A stretch of DNA of 64,000 nucleotides, from assembly GCF_014302995.1 (NCBI RefSeq), contig NZ_CP060295.1:6873501-6937500 (forward strand). The letters are read 5' to 3'. Below the pieces are notes generated by a model. It was not told the origin of the DNA, did no database searches, and was given only the letters and a program-made list of their open reading frames with translations. Both the position numbers and the translations under genes were made by a program. The stretch comes from Variovorax sp. PAMC26660 (GTDB taxonomy: Bacteria > Pseudomonadota > Gammaproteobacteria > Burkholderiales > Burkholderiaceae_C). Positions 36,471 through 46,724 of the stretch are shown here, one piece after another (position 1 is the first letter of the stretch; every line of letters starts with the position of its first letter).

Positions 36471-36907
36471 CCCGCGCCCGCATGCAGTTTCGGCACGGCT
36501 CGCGCGATGAGCCCGAGATCAACCTGATCCCGTTCATCGACGTGCTGCTGGTCGTGCTGATCTTCCTGATGCTGTCGACCACCTACAGCAAGTTCACCGA
36601 GATGCAGCTGCGGCTGCCCACGGCGGACGTCGACGCGCAGCGCGACTATCCAAAGGAAGTGATCGTGACAGTGTCAGCCGACGGGCGCTATTCGGTCAAC
36701 AAGGCCGCCGTGGCGGACCGCAATGTGGAAACCGTGGCGGCAGCGCTCGCCGCAGCAGCCACCGGCGGCAAGGACAGCGTGGTGATCATCAGCGCCGACG
36801 CGAGCAGCCCGCACCAGGCCGTCATCACGGTGATGGAAGCGGCTCGCCGCGTCGGCCTGATGCAGATCACCTTCGCAGCCCAGTCGACGGCGCAAGCCGG
36901 GCACTGA
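36467..36907 (+). CDS. exbD: ExbD/TolR-type transport protein
   Basis: 146 residues. A basic N-terminus leads to PEINLIPFIDVLLVVLIFLM, the single membrane helix with the conserved proton-relay Asp, followed by a periplasmic domain (VIVTVSADGRYSVNKAAV; ISADASSPHQAVITVMEAAR). It overlaps exbB by 4 nt and directly abuts lpxK. Confidence 0.93.
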   Translation: MTRARMQFRHGSRDEPEINLIPFIDVLLVVLIFLMLSTTYSKFTEMQLRLPTADVDAQRDYPKEVIVTVSADGRYSVNKAAVADRNVETVAAALAAAATGGKDSVVIISADASSPHQAVITVMEAARRVGLMQITFAAQSTAQAGH

Positions 36908-37930
36908 GTGCCTTCAGAAGGTCGCAGCAGCACCGGCTCGTCGGGCTCGCGGCTGCAGGACGCCTGGCTGCATCGCGGGCCGCTGGCCTGCCTGCTCTGG
37001 CCGCTGTCGCTGCTGTACGCCGCACTCTTCGCTGTTCGGGGCTGGCTTTATCGCCTGGGATGGCTTCGGACTGCGCGTGTGCAGGTGCCCGTGATCGTCG
37101 TGGGCAACGTGATTGCAGGCGGCGCCGGCAAGACGCCGGTGGTGATGGCCGTCGTTCGGCACCTCCAGGCGCGAGGGTTGCAAGTTGGCGTGGTGTCGCG
37201 CGGCTACGGGCGCCGCACCGACGACTGCCGCGAAGTGCTCGACGACAGCGATCCGCACGATGTCGGCGACGAACCCGCGCTGATCCGTCATGCCACGAAC
37301 GCGCCGGTGTTCGTCGCCCGGCAGCGCGTCGAAGCGGCACGCGCCCTGCTGGCACGGCATCCGGGCACACAGGTCATCGTCAGCGACGACGGCCTGCAGC
37401 ATCTGGCGCTGGGACGCGATATCGAGATCTGCGTGTTCGACGACCGTGGCATCGGCAATGGCTGGCGGCTGCCCGCGGGCCCCTTGCGCGAGGCCTGGCC
37501 GCGCCGCTGCGACCTCGTCCTGCACAGCGGCGAACGGCCCGCATTCGCTGGCGGCTACACCGCGACCCGCAACCTTGCAGCGGACGCTTTGACCAGCGAC
37601 GGAAAGCATGTGCCCTTGCAGACCCTCGAAGGCCAGGCGGTGATCGCGCTGGCGGCCATCGCACGACCCGAGGCCTTCTTCGAGATGCTGCGCGCACGCG
37701 GCCTCACGCTCGCCGAAACCATCGCACTGCCCGATCACTACGATTTCGACGGCTGGCAACGCCCCTCCAACACCACCCACGCCCTTGTCTGCACCGAAAA
37801 AGATGCTGTCAAGTTGTGGCGTCAGGCGCCCGACGCACTGGCCGTGCCGCTGCACTTCGCCCCCTCCCCGGAATTCTTCACTGCGCTCGACGCAAAGTTA
37901 TCATCGCTCGATGGATACCAAGCTGCTTGA
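36908..37930 (+). CDS. lpxK: Tetraacyldisaccharide 4'-kinase
   Basis: 340 residues from GTG 36908, immediately after the exbD stop. An N-terminal membrane helix ([15 protein letters not shown]) precedes the P-loop [15 protein letters not shown], then [10 protein letters not shown] and the [10 protein letters not shown] motif. It phosphorylates the lipid A disaccharide at the inner membrane. It overlaps the ycaR-like gene by 20 nt and leads into kdsB, forming a lipopolysaccharide operon. Confidence 0.94.
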   Translation: MPSEGRSSTGSSGSRLQDAWLHRGPLACLLWPLSLLYAALFAVRGWLYRLGWLRTARVQVPVIVVGNVIAGGAGKTPVVMAVVRHLQARGLQVGVVSRGYGRRTDDCREVLDDSDPHDVGDEPALIRHATNAPVFVARQRVEAARALLARHPGTQVIVSDDGLQHLALGRDIEICVFDDRGIGNGWRLPAGPLREAWPRRCDLVLHSGERPAFAGGYTATRNLAADALTSDGKHVPLQTLEGQAVIALAAIARPEAFFEMLRARGLTLAETIALPDHYDFDGWQRPSNTTHALVCTEKDAVKLWRQAPDALAVPLHFAPSPEFFTALDAKLSSLDGYQAA

Positions 37931-38093
37931 ACTGCTCGTCTGCCCCGTCACCAAGGGCCCTTTGACCTGGAACCCCGAGAAGCAAGAGCTGTGCTCGCGC
38001 AGTGCGCGTCTGGCCTATCCGGTGCGCGACGGCATCCCGGTGCTGCTCGAGAACGAAGCCCGCACGCTGTCCGACGACGAGCTGGGGCTGTGA
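37911..38093 (+). CDS. ycaR: Trm112/UPF0434 family protein (YcaR)
   Basis: 60 residues. [14 protein letters not shown] and the [12 protein letters not shown] tail are the Trm112-like pattern; only one of the usual zinc cysteines is visible at the N-terminal site plus one in ELCSR. The position between lpxK and kdsB is conserved in many proteobacteria. Confidence 0.9.
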   Translation: MDTKLLELLVCPVTKGPLTWNPEKQELCSRSARLAYPVRDGIPVLLENEARTLSDDELGL

Positions 38094-38863
38094 GTTTCAC
38101 CGTCCTCGTGCCGGCGCGACTGGCGTCGACACGGCTGCCCAACAAACCCCTCGCCGACATCGCCGGCGTGCCCATGGTGGTGCGCGTTGCCCAGCGCGCC
38201 AGCGAATCGGGTGCAGCACGTGTGGTCGTCGCCGGGGACGATCCGTCCATCATTTCGGCCTGTAAGGCGCATGGCGTCGAAGCCATCCTGACGCGCCAGG
38301 ACCACCCCAGCGGCACCGACCGGCTGGCCGAAGCCTGCGAGCAACTGGGCCTCGACGGCGACGACATCGTCGTCAACGTGCAGGGTGACGAACCATTGAT
38401 CGACCCCGCCCTGATCGACGCCGTGGCGGCCGAACTGGAGGCTCACCCGCAGGCCGCCATGAGCACCGCGGCGCACGAGATCGATTCGATCAGCGACTTC
38501 ATGAACCCGAACGTCGTGAAGGCCGTGCTCGACGCGCAGGGCCACGCTCTCTATTTCAGCCGCGCGCCAATCCCTTGGTGGCGCGACGGCTCCGTCAACG
38601 GCGCGGCGCCGACCGTGCTGCCGACTCCGGCCCCCTTGCGCCACATCGGTATCTACGGCTATCGCGCGGGCTTCGTGCGCAAGTTTCCATCGCTGCCACC
38701 GTCCCCCGTCGAAGCGACCGAAGCACTCGAGCAGTTGCGCGCGCTGTGGCACGGGCATCGCATTGCAGTGCATGTGAGCCATGTCGCACCCGGCCCCGGC
38801 ATCGACACCCCCGAAGACCTGGCTCGCGTGCGCGCGGTCTTTGCAGCGAAAACCTCCCCCTGA
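38090..38863 (+). CDS. kdsB: 3-deoxy-manno-octulosonate cytidylyltransferase
   Basis: 257 residues from GTG 38090, overlapping the previous stop. The nucleotidyltransferase signature [18 protein letters not shown] is at the N-terminus, with [16 protein letters not shown] further in and [11 protein letters not shown] at the sugar site. It activates Kdo as CMP-Kdo for lipopolysaccharide core synthesis. Confidence 0.95.
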   Translation: MSFTVLVPARLASTRLPNKPLADIAGVPMVVRVAQRASESGAARVVVAGDDPSIISACKAHGVEAILTRQDHPSGTDRLAEACEQLGLDGDDIVVNVQGDEPLIDPALIDAVAAELEAHPQAAMSTAAHEIDSISDFMNPNVVKAVLDAQGHALYFSRAPIPWWRDGSVNGAAPTVLPTPAPLRHIGIYGYRAGFVRKFPSLPPSPVEATEALEQLRALWHGHRIAVHVSHVAPGPGIDTPEDLARVRAVFAAKTSP

Positions 38864-38981
38864 GGCGAGGTGTCGCCCGAGTGAAGACAAGGGAAAATCC
38901 TCACTGGCACGCGTGCTATCCTCGATGCAACTCCGCCTTGCCCAGCCTTCGGGCCGACGCTCGGCGCGACACAAAATCTAA

Positions 38982-39656
<675 letters not shown>

Positions 39657-39669
39657 TCTGACTTTCCGG

Positions 39670-39695
39670 CCGCCCTTCGACAGGGCGGTTTTTAT
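39670..39695 (+). terminator. Terminator after adk
   Basis: Stem CCGCCC / GGGCGG with a 7-nt loop (TTCGACA) and TTTTTATTT, 13 nt beyond the adk stop. It overlaps the 3' end of the convergent asparaginase gene. Confidence 0.85.
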
Positions 39696-40654
39696 TTCCC
39701 CAGCAATTCCAGCATCAGCGCGATGCGCGCCTTCACCGGCGTGAGCGCGCCGGCATCGCGCAGCCGGTCGTCCGGCCTGGGCAGGATGCGTCCGTTGGCA
39801 CATCGCGTGGCACGCAGCACGGCAACACCACGGTCTTGCGCCTTGAGCGCTGCCGCTTCCAGCGCATGGTGCAGCGTGCCGTTGCCGGTCGCAGCCAGAA
39901 CCAGCCCACGCACAGGCTCGGCGCCCCCAACCTGCAGCAGCGCATCGACGAGCGCACCGCTTGCGCCAGCGTGGCTCATGACGATCTCGACGCGGGGCCA
40001 CTGACCCACGGCATCCAGGGCTTTCGAGGCCTCGAGCGCGGCACCTTCGGGCCACGCCCTGACACGGCGCACCGCTCCTTCTTCCACGTAGCCGATCGGG
40101 CCGGCATCGCCCGAGGCGAAGGCATCGAGCCGATAGGTGTGCACCTTTTGAATATCCACGCCACTGTGGACCGTGCCGGCGCAAACCACCGTCACGCCAT
40201 GCGCACCGGCCGTTGCCGCCACCACGATGGCGTCACGCACGTTCTGAGGGCCGTCCGGCGCCAGGGCTGTGGCCGGGCGCATCGCGCAGGTCAGCACTAC
40301 AGGTTTGGCCGACGCAATCACCGAATGCAGGAAGAACGCCGTTTCCTCCAAGGTGTCGGTGCCATGCGTGATCACCACCCCGACCACATCGGGCTGCGCC
40401 AGCCAATGCACGCAGCGCTGCGCAAGTTTCTGCCAGATGTCGAGCGACATGTCCTTGCTGTCGACCTGCGCCACCTGCTCCGCCACCAGCGTCACGCCCT
40501 CTGGCGCCTCGATGCCGCCCAGCAGGTCGGCCACCCCCACCTGCCCGGCGGTGTAGCCGATGTTGTCGCCGCTGCTGGCCGCCCGGCCGGCAATGGTTCC
40601 GCCGGTGCCCAGAACCACCACGCGACGCAACTCGGACAAAGGGGCATTGGCCAT
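39692..40654 (-). CDS. L-asparaginase
   Basis: 320 residues. The N-terminal threonine site is VLGTGGTIAGRA, with the second active-site block VVITHGTDTLEETAFFL and a later VLTCAMRPATA. These match type II-like bacterial asparaginases, but no signal peptide is present, so it is probably cytosolic. It hydrolyses asparagine, perhaps also glutamine. The promoter region is shared with lexA, so one SOS box could also affect it. Confidence 0.9.
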   Translation of the reverse strand: MANAPLSELRRVVVLGTGGTIAGRAASSGDNIGYTAGQVGVADLLGGIEAPEGVTLVAEQVAQVDSKDMSLDIWQKLAQRCVHWLAQPDVVGVVITHGTDTLEETAFFLHSVIASAKPVVLTCAMRPATALAPDGPQNVRDAIVVAATAGAHGVTVVCAGTVHSGVDIQKVHTYRLDAFASGDAGPIGYVEEGAVRRVRAWPEGAALEASKALDAVGQWPRVEIVMSHAGASGALVDALLQVGGAEPVRGLVLAATGNGTLHHALEAAALKAQDRGVAVLRATRCANGRILPRPDDRLRDAGALTPVKARIALMLELLGK

Positions 40655-40674
40655 GGCTTGTCAACTTCTAAAAA

Positions 40675-40709
40675 CTGGTTAAAAATACAGGCACTGGATA
40701 AATAGCCAG
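40675..40709. promoter_or_regulatory. Two tandem LexA (SOS) boxes
   Basis: Two CTG-N10-CAG sites stand head to tail between the asparaginase and lexA starts: CTGGTTAAAAATACAG at 40675-40690 and CTGGATAAATAGCCAG at 40694-40709. Each has an AT-rich centre as in the CTGT-N8-ACAG consensus. They end 18 nt before the lexA ATG, so LexA should repress its own gene. Confidence 0.88.
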
Positions 40710-40727
40710 TGCCGCAAGGAACCACAT

Positions 40728-41411
40728 ATGCAGTTCGCCGTGAAGCTTACAGCCCGCCAGCAGCAGATCCTGGACCTGATCCAGAGCGCCATCGCACGTA
40801 CCGGTGCGCCGCCAACGCGCGCCGAAATCGCCAACGAGCTGGGGTTCAAGTCGGCCAACGCCGCCGAAGAACACCTGCAGGCGCTCGCCCGCAAGGGTGT
40901 GATCGAACTCGTCAGCGGCACCTCGCGCGGCATCCGCCTCAAGGGCGACGCGTTGCGTTCGCTCAACGAAACACGCCATCGCGAAGGCGGCCAGTTCTCG
41001 CTCTCGCTGCCCGGCATGGCGCAATTGGCGCTGCCGCTCATCGGTCGCGTCGCAGCCGGCTCGCCCATCTTGGCGCAAGAGCACATCGACCAGACCTACT
41101 ACGTCGAGAACACGCTGTTCCAGCGCCAGCCCGACTACCTGCTCAAGGTGCGCGGCATGTCGATGCGCGACGCCGGCATCATGGACGGCGACCTGCTCGC
41201 CGTGCAGGCCACCAAGGAAGCGCGCAACGGCCAGATCGTGGTGGCGCGCCTTGGCGACGAAGTCACGGTCAAGCGCCTGAAGCGCAACAAGCTGGTGATC
41301 GAGCTGCACGCCGAAAACCCCGACTACCCGACCATCATCGTCCAGCCCGGCGAACCTTTCGAAATCGAAGGCCTCGCTGTCGGACTCATCCGCAACACCA
41401 TGCTGATGTAG
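40728..41411 (+). CDS. lexA: LexA repressor
   Basis: 227 residues. Winged-helix DNA-binding domain ([39 protein letters not shown]) at 8-70, cleavage site Ala110-Gly111 in [10 protein letters not shown], then the catalytic Ser145 (VRGMSMRD) and Lys182 (EVTVKRLK). RecA-promoted self-cleavage would lift repression of DNA-repair genes. Two SOS boxes precede it, and AAGGA sits before the ATG. Confidence 0.96.
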   Translation: MQFAVKLTARQQQILDLIQSAIARTGAPPTRAEIANELGFKSANAAEEHLQALARKGVIELVSGTSRGIRLKGDALRSLNETRHREGGQFSLSLPGMAQLALPLIGRVAAGSPILAQEHIDQTYYVENTLFQRQPDYLLKVRGMSMRDAGIMDGDLLAVQATKEARNGQIVVARLGDEVTVKRLKRNKLVIELHAENPDYPTIIVQPGEPFEIEGLAVGLIRNTMLM

Positions 41412-41549
41412 GCCGCACGGCCTGCTTGCAGCAGCACCCCATCCGGCCGCAACAGGTGGCGGGCGTATGGCGCGAAGTCGCCATCACCCTGTCGCGGCCG
41501 ATTCAAGAAATCCTGCCTGTGTTCAACCTCATATTTTTTTGGAGTTCAC

Positions 41550-41930
41550 ATGGGAATCGCCCTCCTCGCCATCGCTGATTTCTGGATGCCGCTGCAATCG
41601 CTCGCCAGCCGCCTGATGCCGGCTCGCCGCCCTCACCGGCTGGACAAGCTCGACCACAGCGAAACCTCGGCCGGGCTGCGCTACGTCGCAGTGCGTCCCG
41701 CCTGCACCACCCGGTCTGCCAACGCCGCCACGTCGCCAACGGCAGCCGCCGCACCGGCACGCCCGCTGCGCGTGGTTCGCGTGATTGACCGGCAGGGCTC
41801 ACAACGCACCAACAACCGTGTCGTGATCTCGGGCCGCATGGCCGATGTGTGCGCAGAACTCGACCGACTGGCGGCGCTCGAAACGGCGGAAATCATGGCC
41901 ACCGCCCCCCGTTCGGCACACCTGCACTGA
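41550..41930 (+). CDS. Hypothetical protein downstream of lexA
   Basis: 126 residues with GGAG 7 nt before ATG 41550. The N-terminal segment is hydrophobic (GIALLAIADFW), and the middle is Ala/Pro/Arg-rich. The C-terminal half has a structured look (RPLRVVRVIDRQGSQRTNNRVVISGRMADV). I recognise no family. The 138-bp gap from lexA contains a T-rich run, so co-transcription is uncertain. A role in the SOS response is a guess based on position. Confidence 0.6.
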   Translation: MGIALLAIADFWMPLQSLASRLMPARRPHRLDKLDHSETSAGLRYVAVRPACTTRSANAATSPTAAAAPARPLRVVRVIDRQGSQRTNNRVVISGRMADVCAELDRLAALETAEIMATAPRSAHLH

Positions 41931-42020
41931 GCCCGAACACCCCTGCGAAAGCCTTCTGGGGTGGGTATCCAAACGTTCACAGGCGCGACATCCCAATGCT
42001 GCGAGGCACAATGGCACGCC

Positions 42021-43028
42021 ATGAACATTGTGATCCTCGACGACTACCAGGACGCCGTGCGCAAATTGCGCTGTGCCGCCAAGCTGGACGCGTACGCGGC
42101 CAAGGTCTACACCAACACGGTCAAAGGCATCGGACAACTCTCGGTTCGCCTCAAGGATGCCGACGTGATCGTGCTGATCCGAGAGCGCAGCCAGATTTCG
42201 CGCCAGCTGATCGAAAAGCTGCCCAAGCTCAAGCTCATTTCGCAAACCGGACGGGTCGGTGGCCACATCGACGTCACGGCCTGCACCGAGCGGGGCGTTG
42301 CGGTGGCCGAAGGCACTGGCTCCCCCCAGGCGCCTGCAGAGCTCACATGGGCTCTGATCATGGCGGCCATGCGCCGACTGCCGCAGTACATCAGCAACCT
42401 CAAGCACGGGGCGTGGCAGCAATCGGGGCTCAAGTCGGCCTCGATGCCACCCAACTTCGGGCTCGGCTCGGTGCTCAAGGGCAAGACGCTCTGCATCTGG
42501 GGCTATGGCCGCATCGGCCAACTGGTCGCGCGCTACGGGCAGGCATTCGGCATGCAGGTCGTGATCTGGGGCCGCGAAGCGAGCTGCGCCAAGGCCCGAT
42601 CCGACGGCTTTCAGGTGGCGCAGAACCGCCACGAATTCTTTGCCCAGGCCGACGTGCTGTCGGTGCATCTGCGGCTGAACGAAGAAACCAACGGCCTCAT
42701 CACGCTGGAAGACCTCTCGCGCATGAAGCCGACGGCGCTGTTCGTCAACACCTCCCGCGCCGAGCTGGTCGAAGCCGATGCCCTGCTTGCCGCGCTCAAT
42801 CGCGGGCGCCCGGGCCTGGCGGCCATCGACGTGTTCGAGAGCGAGCCGCCGCTGCAAGGCCATGCCCTGCTGCGGCTGGAAAACTGCATCTGCACGCCGC
42901 ACATCGGCTATGTCGAGCAGGAAAGCTACGAGAGCTATTTCGGCCAGGCGTTCGACAACGTCGTGAGCTACATCAACGGCAATCCCACGAACATCGTGAA
43001 TCCAGGCGCGCTGCAGGTTCGCCGGTGA
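42021..43028 (+). CDS. D-2-hydroxyacid dehydrogenase
   Basis: 335 residues. Substrate-binding domain at the N-terminus (MNIVILDDYQDAVRKL), then the NAD-binding fold with WGYGRIGQLVARYG near residue 157. The catalytic Arg is in FVNTSRAELVEADAL, the Glu in DVFESEPPL, and the His in CTPHIGYVEQESY. It interconverts a 2-oxo acid and D-2-hydroxy acid; the exact substrate (glyoxylate, hydroxypyruvate, phosphoglycerate) is not clear. The MFS gene follows within 5 nt, so they may work on the same acid. Confidence 0.88.
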   Translation: MNIVILDDYQDAVRKLRCAAKLDAYAAKVYTNTVKGIGQLSVRLKDADVIVLIRERSQISRQLIEKLPKLKLISQTGRVGGHIDVTACTERGVAVAEGTGSPQAPAELTWALIMAAMRRLPQYISNLKHGAWQQSGLKSASMPPNFGLGSVLKGKTLCIWGYGRIGQLVARYGQAFGMQVVIWGREASCAKARSDGFQVAQNRHEFFAQADVLSVHLRLNEETNGLITLEDLSRMKPTALFVNTSRAELVEADALLAALNRGRPGLAAIDVFESEPPLQGHALLRLENCICTPHIGYVEQESYESYFGQAFDNVVSYINGNPTNIVNPGALQVRR

Positions 43029-43032
43029 ATTC

Positions 43033-44211
43033 ATGAGTCGGCAGCCCGCGCCGCGGGGCGCGCTCTGGGCGCTGCTGGCCGGCAACTTCGTGATCGGCAC
43101 GGGCGTGATGGTCGTGCCGGGCACGCTCAATGAAATCAGCACATCTCTCGCCGTCAGTGTCGCAACCGCGGGCCAACTGATCGCGGCCGCGGCAGCGGTG
43201 ATGTGCATTGGCGCGCCGCTGCTGGCCGCCGCGGTCGCCGGCTGGGACCGCCGGCAGTTGCTGGCCCTGACCCTGCTCTGGTACGCCGCAGGGCACGCAC
43301 TCTCGGCGCTGATGCCGAGCTTCGGCACCCTGCTGCCAATGCGCATGCTCACGGTGATCGCCCCCGCGATCTTCACGCCACAGGCCGCCGCCTGCGCCGG
43401 CATGCTCGTGCCGCCTGAGCAGCGCGGGCGGGCCGTGACCTTCGTCTTTCTGGGCTGGTCGATGGCCTCGGTGCTGGGCCTGCCCATCGGCGCGCTGATC
43501 GGCGGCCACCTGGGCTGGCGGATGGCCTTCATGGCGATTGCGGCGCTGAGTATCGTGAGCGCCGCGTCGATCTGGCTCACCCTTCCCCAGGGCATTCGCC
43601 CAGCCGCGCTGACGGCCGCCGCGTGGTCGCGCGTGCTGCGCAGTCCGGTGCTGATGGGCATCGTCTCGGTCACGGCGTTGCAAGGGGCCGGCCAGTTCGT
43701 GCTCTTCAGCTATTTCGGCCCGATCCTCAAGCAGAGCTTCGGCGCCGATGCCACCACGCTGAGCGTGATGTGGGCGCTGTTCGGCGCCTGCGGCCTGGTG
43801 GGCAACATGGTGGTCAGCCGCTTCATCGACCGCATCGGCGCCGGGCGCATGGTGCTGGTCACGACCGTGCTGATTGCACTGAGCCTGCTGCTGTGGCCGC
43901 TGGCTTCCACGCTCGCCTGGCTGGCCGTGGTGCTCGTTCCCTGGGGTCTGGGCTGCTTCGCCACCAACTCGGCCCAGCAGGCGCGCCTGGTGGGTCTGGC
44001 GCCCGCTCTCGCGCCGGGCTCCGTTGCATTGAACAGTTCGGGCATCTATACCGGTCAGGCGGTGGGCGCGGCCCTGGGCGGCTGGCTGCTGGCCAACGAC
44101 GCGGCGGCATGGATGAGCTGGGTCGGTTTTGCCCTGATGCTGCTCGCCATCGCCCTCAGCGCGGCCATCGACCGCAGCCACCGTTCGGCCTTGAATCGCG
44201 CCTCCGCGTAA
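43033..44211 (+). CDS. Major facilitator superfamily transporter
   Basis: 392 residues with twelve predicted membrane helices. The MFS-1 motif between helices 2 and 3 is GWDRRQLL-like (AAAVAGWDRRQL), and the central loop is short. The protein resembles the DHA1 arabinose/drug-efflux type. It starts 5 nt after the dehydrogenase gene, suggesting a two-gene operon. Substrate is unknown. Confidence 0.87.
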   Translation: MSRQPAPRGALWALLAGNFVIGTGVMVVPGTLNEISTSLAVSVATAGQLIAAAAAVMCIGAPLLAAAVAGWDRRQLLALTLLWYAAGHALSALMPSFGTLLPMRMLTVIAPAIFTPQAAACAGMLVPPEQRGRAVTFVFLGWSMASVLGLPIGALIGGHLGWRMAFMAIAALSIVSAASIWLTLPQGIRPAALTAAAWSRVLRSPVLMGIVSVTALQGAGQFVLFSYFGPILKQSFGADATTLSVMWALFGACGLVGNMVVSRFIDRIGAGRMVLVTTVLIALSLLLWPLASTLAWLAVVLVPWGLGCFATNSAQQARLVGLAPALAPGSVALNSSGIYTGQAVGAALGGWLLANDAAAWMSWVGFALMLLAIALSAAIDRSHRSALNRASA

Positions 44212-44324
44212 AACCCGTCACGCCCTGCCCGCGCGGGATTGCAAAATCGGAGCTTGCCACCGCGCCTCGCCCCCTCCCGGCGCTGCGGCCCGGATACCAC
44301 TCAACCAGCGAAAATCTTCAACCA

Positions 44325-45845
44325 ATGACAGTGAACTACACCCGAATCGGCGTGATCGGCGCCGGCGCCATGGGTCGCGGCATCGCTCAGATCGCCGCCC
44401 AGGCGGGCAGCGAGGTGCTGCTGCTCGACAGCTTTGCCGGCGCCGCCGAGCGCGGCCGCGAAGCCCTCGTCGTCCAATGGAACAAGCTGCACGAGAAGGG
44501 CAAGATCGACGCCGCCGCGCGCGATGCCCAGATCGCCCGCGTCAAGGCGGTCGATGCCATCCAGGCCCTGGCCGGCTGCGATCTGGTGATCGAGGCCGTG
44601 ATCGAAGACCTCGAAGTCAAGCGCAAGCTGTTCCGTGAACTCGAAACCGTGGTGGCACCGACGGCCACGCTGGTCACCAACACCTCGTCGCTCTCGGTCA
44701 CGGCCATCGCGGCCGGGCTGGCGCGTCCCGAACGCATCGCGGGCTTCCACTTCTTCAACCCCGTGCCGCTCATGAAGGTGGTCGAGGTGGTCGCGGGCTT
44801 CAAGACCGCGCCCGAGGTCTGCAAGCAGCTCGCCGGCTACGCGGTGCAGATGGGCCACAGCGCCGTGCAGGCGCAAGACACGCCCGGCTTCATCGTCAAC
44901 CACGCGGGCCGTGGCTACGGCACCGAGGCGCTGCGAATCGTCGGCGAAGGCGTGGCCGACTTCGCGACCGTCGACCGCATCCTGAAAGACCAGGCGGGCT
45001 TTCGCCTTGGCCCCTTCGAGCTGCTGGACCTGACGGCGCTCGACGTGTCGCATCCGGTGATGGAGTCGATCTACCACCAGTATTTCGAGGAACCGCGCTT
45101 CCGCCCGAGCGTGATCACTGCGCAGCGCCTGGCTGCCGGCGCACTGGGCCGCAAGACCGGTGAAGGCTTCTACCGCTACACCGACGGCGTGATGCAGCAG
45201 ACACCCGAGGCCCCCGCACCCGTTGTCGAGGGCACGCCTTCGGTGTGGGTGTCGCCGCGCGCCGCACGCCGTGCCGAGCTGCTGCGCCTGATCAACACGC
45301 TGGGCGCGCAGATCGACAGCGGCGCCACGGCCGCCCCGCAATCGCTGATCCTGGTCGCGCCGCTGGGCTTCGACGTGACCACCGTCGCCGCCGTCGAGCG
45401 CCTGGACGCCACGCGCACCATCGGCATCGACATGCTGATCGACGACGCCGCCACCAAGCGCCGCGTGCTCGCCACCAACCCCGCCACGCGCCGCGACATC
45501 CGCGATGCCGCGCACGCCCTCTTCGCACGCGACGGCAAGGCCGTGAGCGTGATCCGCGACAGCGGCGGCTTCGTCACGCAGCGCGTGATCGGCACCATCG
45601 TCAACATCGCCACCGACATGTGCCAGCAGCGCGTGTGCTCGCCGGCCGACCTCGAAACGGCCGTGCAACTGGGCCTGGGTTATCCCCGCGGCCCGCTGGC
45701 CATGGGCAACCTCTACGGCCCGACCAACATGCTCGAAGTGCTGTTCAACCTGCAGACCGTGTACGGCGATCCGCGCTATCGCCCGAGCCCGTGGCTGCGC
45801 CGCCGCGGCGCCCTGGGCCTGAGCCTGCTGCACGAAGAAGAATAA
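44325..45845 (+). CDS. 3-hydroxyacyl-CoA dehydrogenase (PaaH type)
   Basis: 506 residues. The NAD-binding site is IGVIGAGAMGRGIAQ at about residues 6-20. The catalytic His-Glu region is in IAGFHFFNPVPLMKVVEVV, and the first C-terminal domain reads TPGFIVNHAGRGYG. A second dehydrogenase C-terminal domain (RDSGGFVTQRVIGTI ... YPRGPLAMGN) follows, as in PaaH/PaaC from phenylacetate or adipate degradation. It oxidises 3-hydroxyacyl-CoA. It is followed after 38 nt by the enoyl-CoA hydratase gene. Confidence 0.92.
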   Translation: MTVNYTRIGVIGAGAMGRGIAQIAAQAGSEVLLLDSFAGAAERGREALVVQWNKLHEKGKIDAAARDAQIARVKAVDAIQALAGCDLVIEAVIEDLEVKRKLFRELETVVAPTATLVTNTSSLSVTAIAAGLARPERIAGFHFFNPVPLMKVVEVVAGFKTAPEVCKQLAGYAVQMGHSAVQAQDTPGFIVNHAGRGYGTEALRIVGEGVADFATVDRILKDQAGFRLGPFELLDLTALDVSHPVMESIYHQYFEEPRFRPSVITAQRLAAGALGRKTGEGFYRYTDGVMQQTPEAPAPVVEGTPSVWVSPRAARRAELLRLINTLGAQIDSGATAAPQSLILVAPLGFDVTTVAAVERLDATRTIGIDMLIDDAATKRRVLATNPATRRDIRDAAHALFARDGKAVSVIRDSGGFVTQRVIGTIVNIATDMCQQRVCSPADLETAVQLGLGYPRGPLAMGNLYGPTNMLEVLFNLQTVYGDPRYRPSPWLRRRGALGLSLLHEEE

Positions 45846-45883
45846 GAAACCAACAACCGACCGACTGGAAACGCGACACAGCG

Positions 45884-46663
45884 ATGACCGCCGAACTCAA
45901 GAGCACCAGCGAGGGCAGCACCATGGTGCTGACCATCGCCAACCCGACCCAGCGCAATGCACTGGGCCCCGAGATCTACGCCGCAGGCATCGAGGCGCTC
46001 AACGGCGCCGAGGGCAGCAGCGAGATCCGCAGCGTCGTCATCGTGGGCGAAGGCGCATGGTTCTGCGCTGGCGGCTCGCTGCAGCGGCTGCTGGCCAACC
46101 GCCAGCTCGACCGCTCGGTGCAGGCCGAGAGCATCGAGGGCCTGCACAACTGGATCGACTCGATCCGCACCTTCCCCAAGCCGATCATCGCGGCGGTCGA
46201 AGGCGCGGCGGCGGGCGCGGGCTTCTCGCTCGCGCTGGCCTGCGACTTCGTGGTGGCCGCGCGTGACGCGGTCTTCGCGGCCTCGTACAGCAACGTGGCG
46301 CTGTCGCCCGACGGCGGCCTGAGCTGGCACCTGGGGCAGCAACTGCCGCGCCAGTTGGCCAGCGAATGGCTCATGAACGGCGAGCGCATCGGCGCACCGC
46401 GCCTGCATGCAGCAGGGCTGGTGAACGAGCTGACCGAGAACGGCCAGGCGCTCGCGGGCGCCCTGGCGCTGGCCGGCAAGCTCAACGCACGCGCGCCGAA
46501 CTCGCTGGCCAGCATCAAGGAGCTGCTGAGCGAGGCGCACGGCGCCACGCTGGCCTCGCAGCTTTCGCAGGAGCGCGACCACTTCGTGCGCAACCTGCAC
46601 CACGCGAACGCGGGCATCGGCATCGCCGCGTTCCTCGACAAGAAACCGCCGCAATACGAGTAA
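45884..46663 (+). CDS. Enoyl-CoA hydratase/isomerase family protein
   Basis: 259 residues of the crotonase fold. The oxyanion-hole signature is GEGAWFCAGGSLQRLL (residue ~50-65) and IAAVEGAAAGAGFSLALACD. The usual catalytic Glu pair is not obvious, so hydratase, isomerase or another crotonase reaction is possible. Its gene follows the 3-hydroxyacyl-CoA dehydrogenase, consistent with a beta-oxidation-type pathway. Confidence 0.9.
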   Translation: MTAELKSTSEGSTMVLTIANPTQRNALGPEIYAAGIEALNGAEGSSEIRSVVIVGEGAWFCAGGSLQRLLANRQLDRSVQAESIEGLHNWIDSIRTFPKPIIAAVEGAAAGAGFSLALACDFVVAARDAVFAASYSNVALSPDGGLSWHLGQQLPRQLASEWLMNGERIGAPRLHAAGLVNELTENGQALAGALALAGKLNARAPNSLASIKELLSEAHGATLASQLSQERDHFVRNLHHANAGIGIAAFLDKKPPQYE

Positions 46664-46724
46664 CGCCTGACGGCGTCGCTCCCGTGACACCCTTCAGCTT
46701 TTCAGTCGCCGAGAGGACAGACCA

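Noticed and set aside
44301..45833. 510-codon minus-strand open frame opposite the 3-hydroxyacyl-CoA dehydrogenase
   Set aside because: Composition-driven shadow; the plus-strand gene has all family motifs.
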